Origin: Pseudisothecium myosuroides
Lineage: Eukaryota; Streptophyta; Bryopsida; Hypnales; Lembophyllaceae
Assembly (NCBI GenBank): GCA_951799445.1
Contig: OX637290.1
Location: forward strand, 32,296,987-32,360,986
DNA: 64,000 nucleotides
Reading direction: 5' to 3'
The translations under genes were made by a program, and so were the position numbers. The notes under the pieces were generated by a model. The model was given only the letters and a program-made list of their open reading frames with translations, ran no database searches and was not told the DNA's origin. Shown here in pieces: positions 1-10,837 of the stretch (position 1 is its first letter; every line of letters starts with the position of its first letter).

Positions 1-234
1 ATATTGAAATATCAATTTTTTTGAGATTTGGCCTCGGATTTGGCGCTTTCTAGTTCTCCTACTCTTAGAAAAAATTTCTATGCTTTTCTTTCACTAGTTA
101 CCTTCATCTTACCTACATTGGCTATATGCCTTTGAAATTATTTTAAAATTGCTTTCTAATTTTAAAATATTATAAGAAAAAAACATGAGTGTTACAAACT
201 GCAACCAAATTAGTAGGTGTTTTTTGCAATCACT
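1..234 (+). repeat. 3' part of a ~730-bp TIR repeat element, cut by the window edge
   Basis: This matches the right half of the element at 1496-2223: the ttcttgagatttggc-like stretch, the agttctcct stretch, then a tail with an atgagt...gttacaaa motif. It ends in ...tttttgcaatcac, the family's inverted terminus (reverse complement gtgattgcaaaaa). The left half lies outside the window. Confidence 0.55.
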
Positions 235-939
235 TATATAACAATACATATATCTCACAATTGCTATGATTTATTTGCACAAAGTGGTGATAGCTTAATC
301 CTAAATAGTTTGTATTGTGACAAAGTAGTAGTTTCATGATTCCAAATGAACACTACATGATGAGGAATTGTGATTTTTCATCCATTTTTTTGAATGTATT
401 TGCATCAAACGTGGTTAGAAATTTTCATATTCATTTGAGATGTTATCGACTTCTCTACCAAATAAGATGCTAAAAAAGTAGATAAAAAATATGTCTTGCT
501 GATGCATTTTAGTAACTTGAACTTCTTTGGTCAAAATCTAAATTTTAGCCTCCAAAATTTTCATTTCTGAATTTGATTCCAATTGATGAAATGAAGTTTA
601 TCAAGTCTAATTTCTACTCCAGTTTAAATTTTTTTCTAAAATTAATTAATTTATTGCGCATTGAACTTTGCCACAATCTATTAATTTTCTAATATACACT
701 TGCAATGAATATATACACCTCAGATTAAATTCTTAGAATTTTCAAGTAAATATTGTATTTGATACAAAAAATAATACTTTCTTTGAAATTAGCAATAATT
801 TCAAATTTTCACAAAAAATTATGAAAATTTTAAGACTTGTAAGAAGTATGTGATTTCATCTCTTAAGGTAAAATAAAATATATATCCACTCATTTTTGGT
901 GGAAAAATAGGGAATTCAAGTCAAAGGATATTGAAGTTG
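235..939. other. AT-rich stretch with no recognised feature
   Basis: Low-complexity A/T-rich sequence without a credible reading frame or delimited repeat. Scattered words (for example ttgaacttt, tttctactcc) recur in other desert regions of the window, so it is probably eroded transposon sequence. Confidence 0.4.
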
Positions 940-1373
940 TTCACATGGTCATAAGTTAGCAACAATTAAAAATTGAAATAAAAATTGGCCATTTGTAAAA
1001 ATTCTATGGAAATGGTCATTTACCAAAGAATACACCAAAATAATATTTTTAGAATTCCTTTGAGCTATAGAAGCAAGTCTATTAGAAGACCATCTTCTCC
1101 AAATTTGTTTTTTCAAATTAGCTTCAAATTTGTTTTTTGGACACTAAATATTTCAAAAGCCCCTCAAATTGGCAATTGTGACAAAAATTGGGGGCTATTT
1201 TTGGATTAAAAAACATTTTTGAAAAATGCAATTTTTTTAATAATAGGCATGAGTACCATATCCATGAATCTTGAGTCATTTGGAACTTGAACACAAAAGT
1301 TATGGTAAAAAACAAATTAGCACACAAGATGTAACAAAAAGTAGTGTATGTGTTTCTTGCAATCATCCATTTA
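940..1373 (-). repeat. Truncated, inverted copy of the ~730-bp TIR repeat
   Basis: Read on the minus strand it follows the left two thirds of the copy at 1496-2223. Shared blocks include the rare-looking 'ggtcattnacc', 'gaccatcttctc', 'gggggctattttt' and 'catgagtacc...tgagtcatttgga'. Its right border, gtgtttcttgcaatcatcc, is the family terminus. The other end is lost near 940. Confidence 0.6.
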
Positions 1374-1495
1374 AATGATAGATCCAATTCCATGGGCTAG
1401 GTTTTCAGAAAATCTTCAAGAAAACTCCTCGGGTAGTCAACTACATGTGAATTTCCTTTAGTATCATTCCCCTTGTCTTCACAAGATGCATCTAT

Positions 1496-2223
1496 GTGGG
1501 TGAATGCAAGAAACACCTGTACTATTTTGCGTCACACCTTGCGTTTTGATTAGTTTTTTGGCCATAACTTTTGCGTTCTTGCTCCAAATGACTCAAGATT
1601 TACAGGTAAGGTACTCATGACTATTATACACCTTGACTAATTTTTTTTTTGTAATTTTCAAAAATAGTTTATTGTCTAAAAATAGCCCCCAATTATATGT
1701 CACACTTGCTAATTTAGAGGTTTTTAGTACTATTTAGTATCCCCAAAAAAGAATTTCAAGCTGAAATTTGGAGGGCATGGTCTTCTAGTAGACTTGTAGC
1801 TATGCAGGGAAGGAATTATAAAAATAGTTAATTGTATATGGTCTGGAAGTCCACAAAGTGCGCTTCTTTCTGCTTACATATAAGATATTATTTTGGAGTT
1901 TTTTTGGGTGAATGACCATCTCCATAGAAATGTTACAAATGGCCAATTTTTATTTTTTGTACTTAATTTTGTTACCTATTTTAAACTAATTTATACATCA
2001 ACGTATCCATTTTCTTGAGATTTGGCATTTTTTTAGTTCTCTAGCTTAAAGAATTTTTCTATGCATTTCCTTTGGTAGTAACCTTCATCTTAAAGGTGCA
2101 TACGTTAGCCATATTTTTATTTTTTTTTAAAATTATTTTCTAATTTTATAGTACTCCAGAAGAAAAATCATGAATATTGTAAAAATGCAACAAAATCAAC
2201 AAGTGTTCCTTGCATTCACCCAC
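1496..2223 (+). mobile_element. Non-autonomous TIR transposon, ~728 bp, probably hAT-like
   Basis: The ends are inverted: gtgggtgaatgcaag on the left and cttgcattcacccac on the right. Flanks are gcatctat (1488-1495) and gcatctaa (2224-2231), a 7-of-8 match. That fits the 8-bp target duplication typical of hAT elements. There is no open reading frame of transposase size. Other copies or fragments lie at 1-234, 940-1373, 14438-15178, 31952-32699, 36755-37098 and 37732-38464. The hAT assignment rests only on duplication length in this one copy. Confidence 0.65.
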
Positions 2224-2306
2224 GCATCTAAAATTTGGGTTTTGAATCACAATTTGAATTTGTAGTTTTTGCATTGAAAAGTTTGATAAAAAATTTGAAT
2301 ATTGGT

Positions 2307-2910
2307 TTTAACCCCTAAAGGACCATAAGGCCACCACATGGCTTCTACAACTACATTTGCAAAAAATTTGATATGTGAACCTCACTAACAATCCATAAGC
2401 AACAAAGAGACCCTAGATGATTTTCTCTGCTAAATCCATCAGCGCAATCCAATTGAAAAATGATTGAGTGTGCAATTTTTGGTGAATTTTTTGAGAATGA
2501 AAAAGGCATTGTGGGCTGTTACTTCACATTCTCATATCTTTTTTTCTACACCTCAAAATGATTTGAAAAAAATTACACATCAATATTATGATGATATATA
2601 CATATGTGGAACAAAATCAAAAATTTTGAATCACTTTTGAGCATTCCAATTTCAACATTTTGATTTCAGCATACATACAAAGTACTTCCTAACCGAACAT
2701 CTTTCATCAATCTTGTCAACGGTGGCATTTTTTCAAAAATTGTGCGATTTTGTTGATCTTTTTTTAAACGAAAGCTAAGTAAGTCTTATTTCTTTTCAAC
2801 GGTGGCAATCATCAAAATTATTCCACACAAATGCGGAATTATACTTGTTACAAGAGCTAGTCAAGAAAACAAGGACTATGCTCAAACACCCCCGGTCCTT
2901 TAAAGGTTAA
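2307..2910. mobile_element. TIR element with ttttaacccctaaagga ends
   Basis: The left end ttttaacccctaaaggac (2307-2324) faces ggtcctttaaaggttaa at the right (2894-2910). Similar end pairs bound 28152-28897 and 46822-47687, and single ends occur near 12935, 26998 and 52100. The interior is AT-rich and non-coding. No clear target duplication was found. Confidence 0.45.
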
Positions 2911-3244
2911 GGTTGCCCATGGCCTTGAAGAGGGGCGGGGTGAATTGGCCCACTCACTCGGCCCCTCCAAAATATAAAAGCCCACTATTTTGTGCTTGAT
3001 TAATTTACCTTGTACACCTCTTCAGGCTAATTTGGGGCCTTTGATTGCAAATGTGAATTCAAAATTTGCAACTTTTATCATGTGTGGAAAATAAAAAATT
3101 TCAACATTTTGTGAAGGGCTAAGTGAGGGGTTAGTTCCCCCGGTCTTGAAGAGGATGGAAGCTCATCATTGACTAGTCATTTGAACAAGCTATATAATCA
3201 GCTTATTTAATGAAATTCAAGTTTGAGCAGCCTTTGCATGACCT

Positions 3245-3246
<2 letters not shown>

Positions 3247-3320
<74 letters not shown>
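3247..3320. repeat. (TA)n microsatellite
   Basis: About 72 bp of uninterrupted alternating TA. The tyrosine/isoleucine reading frames across it on both strands are artefacts. Such tracts can extrude as cruciforms and often vary in length. Confidence 0.95.
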
Positions 3321-3322
<2 letters not shown>

Positions 3323-3460
3323 AACAAATGGAAGAACCCACTGCATTAAAAAAACCCAGAACCAAGTACAAATCAGCCAAGCCTCATGGCCAGATAGTGA
3401 AGAGATAACGAGCATAGAACCTTGAAGAAAAAAACAGGCCAACCAAAAGAAAAGGAAGCC

Positions 3461-3741
3461 CTAAACAAAGGCATAAGAAGGAGGGCTATCCCTATTCCAA
3501 ATGATGACCCCATCTACTTTACTAGCAAGTAGCGGTGACTGAAGCCAAATTTTCTCAAACTTAGCCCAAGCAACCCCTGTTTGTTGAGGTCGAAAATGTG
3601 CTCCTCCTTGTGTCTTGATCAAAGGTGCCTGCCCCGCATCAAGAAGCGCCATCCAAAGAGCCTTATGGGTGCGTTTGCGAGACCACACATTTTGCATAAA
3701 TACCTTACTATTCCTAGAGATCCAAATGATCCAAAGTGAGG
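3461..3741 (-). pseudogene. LINE-type reverse transcriptase C-terminal relic
   Basis: The minus-strand frame reads LWIIWISRNSKVFMQNVW, then a tail with ALWMALLDAG and later FEKIW and VIIWNRDSPP. The W-x-x-W-x-x-RN-x-x-x-F pattern followed by an 'W-x-x-L-L-D' block resembles the region after the reverse transcriptase domain in plant non-LTR elements. Only about 95 residues survive. The upstream (right) part is cut by the TIR element that begins at 3742. Family assignment is by pattern recognition only. Confidence 0.4.
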
Positions 3742-4068
3742 CATTAGAAGAAGTTTCGGGCCTCGAAGAGGCCGTTAACAGATGATTTTCGGCACCCCTG
3801 CGGTGCAATTACAGAATAATTAAAAAATTATTTTTTTATTTTTTTAATATTTAAAAAAATAATAATAATTTTTAATTTTTTTTTAAAATATTAAAAAAAT
3901 TTAAAAAAAATTTAAAAAAATTTAAAAAAATATTAAAGTCTGACGTGGCACTAGTAGTGCCACATCAGCACCCCAAGTGAAATATTTTTTTATTTGAATT
4001 TTTTCTTCAATTGCACCCGGGGGGGTCAAAACTCGTGGCCCCTTCGAGGGCTGAAATTTCTTGTAATG
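3742..4068. mobile_element. TIR element of the 'cattac...cagccc' family
   Basis: The left end cattagaagaagtttcgggc matches the inverted right end (read backward: cattacaagaaatttcagcc), followed on both sides by ctcgaag-gggcc. Internally it carries gtgcggtgcaatta, AT-rich runs, a perfect palindrome gtggcactagtagtgccac (3954-3972) and ttgcacccgggggggtc. It interrupts the LINE relic. No 3-bp duplication is visible, so superfamily is unsettled; the ends are close to CACTA termini. Confidence 0.55.
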
Positions 4069-4215
4069 CTAACTAAGGACCAAATATTTTTGAGGTGTAG
4101 AAACCTCCTTGGAAGTGGAGCACCGAATATACAATGTGTGACTCAAATATCGTTTTGAGGGTTAAGAGTGCCGTAAGGTTCACAAGTAGATTGTACTGTA
4201 CAGTACTATATGGTA

Positions 4216-4296
4216 CTCCCTCTGTCTCAAAATTAATCCTGTGTTACCTTTGTATTTTGCAAAGGAAACGCTGGTTTTATTTTGAGACAGAGGGAG
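4216..4296. mobile_element. Stowaway-like MITE (Tc1/mariner)
   Basis: This 81-bp element has ends ctccctctgtctcaaaat and attttgagacagagggag, flanked on both sides by TA (4214-4215 and 4297-4298). The ctccctc start and TA duplication are the classic Stowaway signature. It lies about 1 kb upstream of the USP/DHQS-II gene. Confidence 0.85.
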
Positions 4297-4299
4297 TAC

Positions 4300-5299
4300 A
4301 TTTTCACACAAGTCGATTATATATGCCCTGGTGATTGTATACTGTGACGCTTATGTGTGCCGAAGGGAAAAAAAGGAAAAAGAAAAAAGAGTCGATTGTA
4401 GCCCGATGTTCAGGAGAAACAAAATAACATAAAAGAAGATTTTTTTGATAATGGACATAGAGTGAAATTCTAAGTAGGGGATGCAGAATCTCGACACCTA
4501 AACTGGGCAAGAAAATTTCCGGTGAAGCAGAATCTTCAGTGATGAATCTGGCCTTTTCAATTCATTTGGATGGTTTCCGTCATTCCAGTGGCTCCGCCTC
4601 CTGCTCGAGATTCGGTGAGATTTCTGGTTCAAGCAGTTTTGTTCCCAATCTATTGTCCACAGCCCCTCACAGACTGAACCTGCACGATCCAAGCTTTGTT
4701 TAGCGATTGCCCAATTTGTATTTAGCTTTGTATTTAGCCTGCAAGAGGTGCGGTCTGGTCCTTTAATTTCCTTTCATTCCCTCCGGAGTCCGGAACTTCA
4801 ATCGCATGTCACGGCATGTCTCCTGCCGTGCATCTGGCGGCAACCACATGGAAGCTTCCGAGCTTTCATCATCCCGAAGCTTGAGTATGCACTCAGTTGT
4901 GCGAATTCCGCGTGCAAGACAAGTCTTCGATCAGTCGATTGTACATGAATTGTCGAGACGGACTCACATCGCAAGCATGCTATGTAACAGACTGACTAAA
5001 AATGCCGAGAGAAAATTAAGGATTGAACGTGTTATTGCCAAAAGTGTTATCTAATAGTGTTATTGCTGTTCGATTGAGCACTTTTTGGAGCTGAGTGATC
5101 GATGCGCACTCAGTGACTCAGGACGGGATTGCAATGCTAGCTGGATCATAGTTGGAATCTGTGATGCTTGCCAAGTAGATCGAGCTAGCGCCAGCGGCAG
5201 CTCATGTGAGTGTACTGTAGCTGGGTGGCTGTTAAGCTGGCCTCCTCTACTTTGTTCAGCGGTTGTGTCTTCCCGAGTGTCGACGACTTGTTCGGTGAC
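4300..5299 (+). promoter_or_regulatory. 5' flank and probable leader of the USP/DHQS-II gene
   Basis: Sequence changes here from AT-rich desert to mixed composition and contains no convincing coding frame on either strand. Two ttgtatttagc repeats (4715-4737) precede it by some 560 bp. I could not place a transcription start or a clear TATA box. The first in-frame ATG of the gene is at 5300. Confidence 0.3.
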
Positions 5300-8200
5300 A
5301 TGTCGCTGGAGAGCCTGATCAAGATGCAAAGCTCCGGCGTGCGCAGCATCGAGGATCCCAACACGCCGCGGCCGGGGGGCGTGCCGCAGGGCGCAGTGCT
5401 CGTCGCGTTGGATGTCACCAAGGAGATTGGCACCGCGGCCGTGTACTGGGCGCTGGGCAATGTCGTCCGCCGCGGGGACAACTTCAAGATCGTGGGCATC
5501 ATCACGCACGTCTCCAATCCAAGTACCTTTCTTCTCCTGTGCGAGATGAGCTCGATTTTTAACACTTGCTTTGTGTGCTCCAATGCTGGTCGTGGCTAAC
5601 GAGATTTTTTGTTCCTGCAGTGGGATTCAGGACACGGGTGGACAAAAATAGCTGGATCGGCAACAATGGGATCATGCTGCAACACGAATTCAATTTGAAG
5701 CGCAATGTGCTGGAGAATATCCCTCATGTCAAGGAGTGGTGTGAAAAAGCAGGAGTAAGATACATTACAATCCAGACTGTGGTATGTTCGAAATGCCGAG
5801 GTTTGTAGATTGATCGGTAATCACTCATTTTTTTGGGTGCTGGACACATTGCAGGTGAAGCTGGAGGTGGAGGTGAAGGCTGGGTATCAAGTGAAGACGA
5901 TCATTGTCGACGAAGCCAAAGCTATTGGCGCCTACCACGTCGTCCTCGACAAGTAAGCGTGAAATTCTCTGTGTTTCAAATACTACCGGAATTGACGACA
6001 TTTTAAGGGTTTGAAATATTGTCGACCGTATTGGATTTCTTCGCAACTTCTAACGACACGCGCAACAACTTCGGGAATTCGTCAAATCCTTGTGGTGCGT
6101 AGAAACGCTTTAGGACAGCATTAGGATAAATTAATTGTCGTTCTCAGTACCTGCTCCCACTTGTGATCGATGCAGGACAATGAAGAGCGATCGGAAGTAC
6201 TACGTAGACCATCTGACGTGCTTTGTGTCGAGGGCACGCAACAGTGGCGGCGTGGACACCATCCGCTCGTTCTCCGTTTCGAAGCAACTCCCTCCGCTTG
6301 TGCCGACCCCGCCCAACACCATCCGCCACGGGCAGCCGTCGCCTCCCCCGCCGCAGCAAATCCACACGTCGGGATCCAACGTCTCCATGGCGTCCCTGGG
6401 GTCGACGCACTCGGTCTCGTCGGGCTCCTTCGAACTGATTTCCAGTGACGACTTCCTTACTCAGGACAGCGATTTGTTCTCCGTGGCGCCCACAACGGAG
6501 GAGTCGCTCGATCGGCATCCCGAGATTCAGGTTTTAGCACCGACGCACCGCGCGTCTCTTCCCCTGCGCAATGGCAACGGGGACAAGGCGGAACCCACAG
6601 GGTACAACATGGTGAACCGGAAGCCCGCTCTGCGCCAGTGGCTGGCGGAGGATTCATCCGATTCGCAGACCGAGGCGTATTCAGAGTCCACTCCAAGCTC
6701 CTTCATGGAGCCTCGACCTCACAAAATCCTGGGACCGGCGCCGGTCATCGATCAGCGCGAGCAAGTGCGACGCAATCCTGTGGAGAAAACGATGCACGTG
6801 GCGCCGTTGCCCCCGGCACCCGTCAAACTGCACCCTCCGCCAGGCAGGACCAACGCAGGAGCTCCGGTTCACAAACCATTTGTGAAGGAGACGAGCACGG
6901 TGAGCACAAATGCGCTCCCGTTGTCGATAATGCCGTCACCGCCGCATAGCAAAGTGTTGCAGAGCTTGTCGAAGACGGTGTGGGTGTGGACGCGCAGCAA
7001 GGAGGTGATGCGATGCGCGGTGGAAGTGGGCTGGACCACGTTCATCTTCACCCCCGACACTAAGTTCATGGCCCCGCAATGGACTTGTACGTACAATTCT
7101 GCACAAGGTCGTGTAGTGCGTATAAATATTAGGGTTACAAGGGTGTGTTCACTGTTGGTGCTAGCTAGCTCCGGATCGGAGTTTGACCGGCCACTGACGG
7201 AATGTGTTATGTTGTGCTTTTGGTGGTTCTGTTTCAGCGATCGAGTGGATTAAGCCGTTGTTTCTGGAAGGGGGCCGGTTCTTGAACCAGGAGGGCAGGC
7301 AAGTGGCGCTTCTGGGTCAGGTCTACTCTGGCGAGCAGCTGGACTACCTGCCTGCAATGATGGGCGGCGCGGAGACCGTTGTCATTAACGACCTCGATTG
7401 GCAGGTTTGGGAAATTGATCAACTGCTCTAAATTCAACTAGATGGACGCAATCTCAATTTGGTTCTTTTTGCAAATTGTGACATTAAAGTGCTGAAATTA
7501 GGACTTTCAGTTCTCAGTTGGGTTTTGGGTTTTCCTAGTCTTAATACCTCCGAACTCTGCAGCTTAGGAGTAGTATAAACCTGAGTTTTCAAATGAGTGT
7601 TTCAAATCGCTTCAGTTCCATCGGGCTTCTTAAACGGTTCTGCTCCGGTTCGTACTTGAGAGCTCTGTTTTGGATGTGAATTTTTTGTGAAATTAGGCCG
7701 ATGTACTATATATGATTGTATGCAGAGTAGACCACAGGTAGGGTTGCGTCGTTTTGAGATTTCAGAGTCCTTCATGGGATCACTCCAAGCGATTAATGCC
7801 GGGCCTCGTGCAGATTCTTCCTCCTGAAGATGTGGTCGCCGCTTTCCAAGGTCGACGAACTCGACTTTTTGCCACCACCACCACCGCAGCAGACGCCCAA
7901 GTGTATCTGGAGGTACGGTTCTTTCATTCAAACCTTTGGATTGCAAACAGACTGATTCACGATTGAGAATCTTGAATTAATTGAATCATTAGTTGGGAGA
8001 GCAACTTCAATGGCATTCAGAACACGGCATTGGAAGGTTGTTATCATCGTATTGTTCACTGTAAGCACCTGAACACTAAACCAGATGAATGCGTTGGAAT
8101 CTTCAATGTGCCTTATAATTAATGTCGTTAAAGTTGTGTTGTTGTTAGCTTATTATGCTGGAGTCTATTATGATTCTGTTCATCGGAGGTCTCCCTAGGG

Positions 8201-9959
8201 TCATAGTGATTATGCGGACTCTGTTGCGATTGCAGGCTCTGGATGTAGGCATGGATGGCGTGGTGCTGCACACCGAAAACGTCTACGAAATCGGTGCCCT
8301 GAGGGTAAGAGCTTAATTGTCACTCAAGGGCTTGGGCGCCTCACACCGTCCATTTATTGATGAGAATGGAGAGCTTCGTTTTGATCGATTTCGACAAAAC
8401 GGCCTCCGTCAGAGCGTCAAAATTGTGACATTCATTCGGCTCAGAGTTCTAAAGACGACGACTGCTAAAGATTTGAGGTTACATACATTCGTCTGGAAAG
8501 TGCCAATCGCAATTTCGGAATTTGACGTGCAATGGTCTGATTGCAGGACTATTTGACGAAGAAGAAGATAGAGAAGGAGCGTGCTATCGAGTGGGCAAAC
8601 GCAGAGCCACCCATCAAGGAAGTGGGTGAGGAGCCTGAAGTGACGGAACAGCTCCCCGGATTAACGCCAGAGCCTTCGCTGTCGCGGTCTGAAACGACGA
8701 AGTCAGACACCCACGGCAGCTTTCATCGGGTGGCGTCCTCACCAAGATCCGATGCCAATCCCCTCAACCGTGTTGGCTCGTCGCCGCGGTTGCTAGACGA
8801 CAGTCATGCAAATCCCATCTCAGCTGTGGTTCCGAATTCGGCGTCGCAAGCGCCTCAACCCGGATTGAGACTCGTGAATGCCACCGTCAAGAGTGTGGTC
8901 TCTGTGGGTGAGGGCGACCGAGTGTCCGTGGACCTCTGCAATCTGTTGAATCCTGGCGAGGCTTTACTTGTAAGATAATTCCCCCACTTTCTCTCTTACA
9001 AGGCGATTTCCCTGTTTTTGTGGTATCGATTGCAAGAATGCTTTTGCAAGTTCTTGTTCTAATTTGTAGCCTCTTGATTCGGTTTGGTGTGTAGGTGGGT
9101 TCTTTTTCCAAGGGCATGTTTCTGGTGCATTCGGAGATCCTTGCCAACAACACGAGCCGGAAATCGTTTCGTGTCAATGCGGTGAGTGATGATTGCAATT
9201 GATGCCGTTACTGTCAGAGTTTGCGATATCAGCGGTGCGATTATGTCTTTATTTCAAAATCCAGCCCCACGTGATTCTGAGCCTCAGAATCTCATCTCAG
9301 AGTATTGCAGATTTCAAATCGCATTGCCTAAAGCCCCTCCATTCTTAGAGCAGAAATCTTGGAACTCCGACATCCCGGGTATGCCAAGAACTGTAAAATG
9401 TATGCACCGAAAACTAATGGCTATAGCAGTTCCCAATTCCGGCGTAAACATGCGTCTGGAGCTAATGGCCGCTCCTTTGGCAGGGTCCCGTGCATGCCTA
9501 CACAGGCATGGCAGGAGGACGCATCACTTACTTGTCGGAGCTGGAGTCGGGAGGGCAAGTGCTGGCGGTGGATGCGCTTGGCAACTTCCGCACAGTTCTC
9601 GTGGGCCGTGTTTGCATCGAGTCCAAGCCTCTTGTGCTTGTGGTGGTGGAGGTTGGGGGGGACAGTTTTAGCGTCATGCTACAAGAGTCAGATTCAGTTC
9701 GCCTTGTTACCCCTGCAGGTGCGTTGATAAAACTGCATCCGCTCTCACTCTGATTCTCCATTTTTTTCTGTTCCCGGTGGCCTTTGCCTTATTTTGAGCA
9801 ACTAACATTGAATACCTTTGACAATCGCCTAACCAACGTCAATGTTCCTGTTCTTTAGAGCATCAAAGTCCAGGTAATGAAGCCATAGCCGTTACGAAGC
9901 TGCAACCAGGGGACATTGTCGTCTTGAGTATGGAAGACGACGACGTACACGAACAGTAA
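5300..9959 (+). CDS. Fusion protein: USP-like domain + 3-dehydroquinate synthase II (11 exons, 848 aa)
   Basis: Exons: 5300-5522, 5621-5754, 5855-5952, 6176-7086, 7238-7404, 7814-7912, 8236-8304, 8547-8969, 9095-9181, 9484-9718, 9859-9959. All introns are GT-AG and all phases agree; total 2547 nt with stop TAA. Residues ~31-170 form a USP/adenine-nucleotide-alpha-hydrolase-like domain of the type at the N-terminus of plant receptor-like cytoplasmic kinases (GAVLVALDV, GFRTRVDKNSW, KEWCEKAG, GAYHVVLDK, YVDHLTCFVSR). A Ser/Pro-rich linker follows. From ~415 to the end lies an archaeal-type DHQ synthase II domain (KTVWVWTRSKEVM, DRVSVDLCNLL, GEALLVGSFSKGMFLVHSE, GPVHAY, LQPGDIVV), close to the plant homologue. 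In archaea this family makes dehydroquinate by NAD-dependent oxidative deamination of an amino-sugar-like precursor; the plant role is unclear. No kinase domain is present. The start is the first in-frame ATG. An in-frame insertion (~75 aa) sits in exon 8. Confidence 0.9.
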
Positions 9960-10837
9960 CTGGCTTGTGAGTCTTGCAACACGGGGTTTGAGAGCTGACT
10001 GGCGATTTCACAAAACTCTACAAGGCTAGTACTTTTCATGAGAAGAGTAGGAGCACGAGTCGCAAGGTCTGATACTCTCGAAGAATTCTTGATCCAGGTC
10101 AGCTAGTGGCCACAATTTATTTTTACCAGGATTTATTATTTCTTGCGAAAGTTCATACTTCATTGAAACCTGGGCTTTCAAGTGCTTACTCTTTTCTGCA
10201 ATTGAGAACTGAATTGCCAAACTGTATCAATAGAAAATGACACTGACTTCTCTTAGGACAACCGACGGCTTAATACATTTTTTCAAGAGCCTTTCAATAC
10301 TGGCTTTAGCTGACCCGTTGTGAAGTTTATAGATATTGGGCAAGAACTGCGCCACTAGAGTACAGAATTCATCAAACGTGAAATCACGGTAGTGATGTTG
10401 TATAATTCCTTCCAATTGAATCGACAGGTTTCGGGTTTATTCGCTGCCAAGATTTATTGAGTGATGAGGTCGTGATGTGTTACAAATTGTTATGCGCACT
10501 TTTGTATTAGTGGGTGTCACACACTGCTTATTACACATGCATATTATGGGTATGGCAGAAATTTCTTCTTCAATCTCATCATCCACAATCATCACCACTT
10601 TGATCCATTACTACTTATTCGTCACAGTGAAATACAGATTCCAGATTTACAGTTGATCTTGCCTTTCGACGATCAAAACCTCGTCAGCCACTGCAAAAAT
10701 AAATAACTTAGATACTATAAGCTTATGATACCGTTGCATTGATTCCACAGATTTCATCTCCGTTACAGGTACTCGCCTATGTGCACACAAAACAAGTCCA
10801 AGTGCTGCTTTACAAGTGCGATACTATCAAATGACCT
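9960..10837. other. Convergent intergenic region
   Basis: This holds the 3' ends of the plus-strand USP/DHQS-II gene and the minus-strand dirigent-like gene. Two short minus-strand frames (10227-10415 and 10026-10220) look mildly protein-like, for example FDEFCTLVAQFL. They are adjacent but broken by a stop, lack a clear ATG, and match nothing I recognise. I treat them as 3' UTR or relic sequence. Confidence 0.4.

Noticed and set aside
3223..3408. Tyr/Ile-rich frames across the (TA)n tract on both strands
   Set aside because: Produced by the microsatellite; no coding value.
6144..6518. Long minus-strand frames opposite exon 4 of the USP/DHQS-II gene
   Set aside because: GC-rich antisense shadows; the plus strand has conserved domains, splice sites and phase continuity.
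7602..7946. 114-codon minus-strand frame
   Set aside because: Covers intron and exon 6 of the USP/DHQS-II gene on the opposite strand, with no domain or splice support.
10227..10415. Frame with FDEFCTLVAQFL, reminiscent of an EF-hand (troponin-C-like) segment
   Set aside because: No complete calcium-binding loop, no ATG, and it ends at a stop in a 3' intergenic region; similarity is probably chance.
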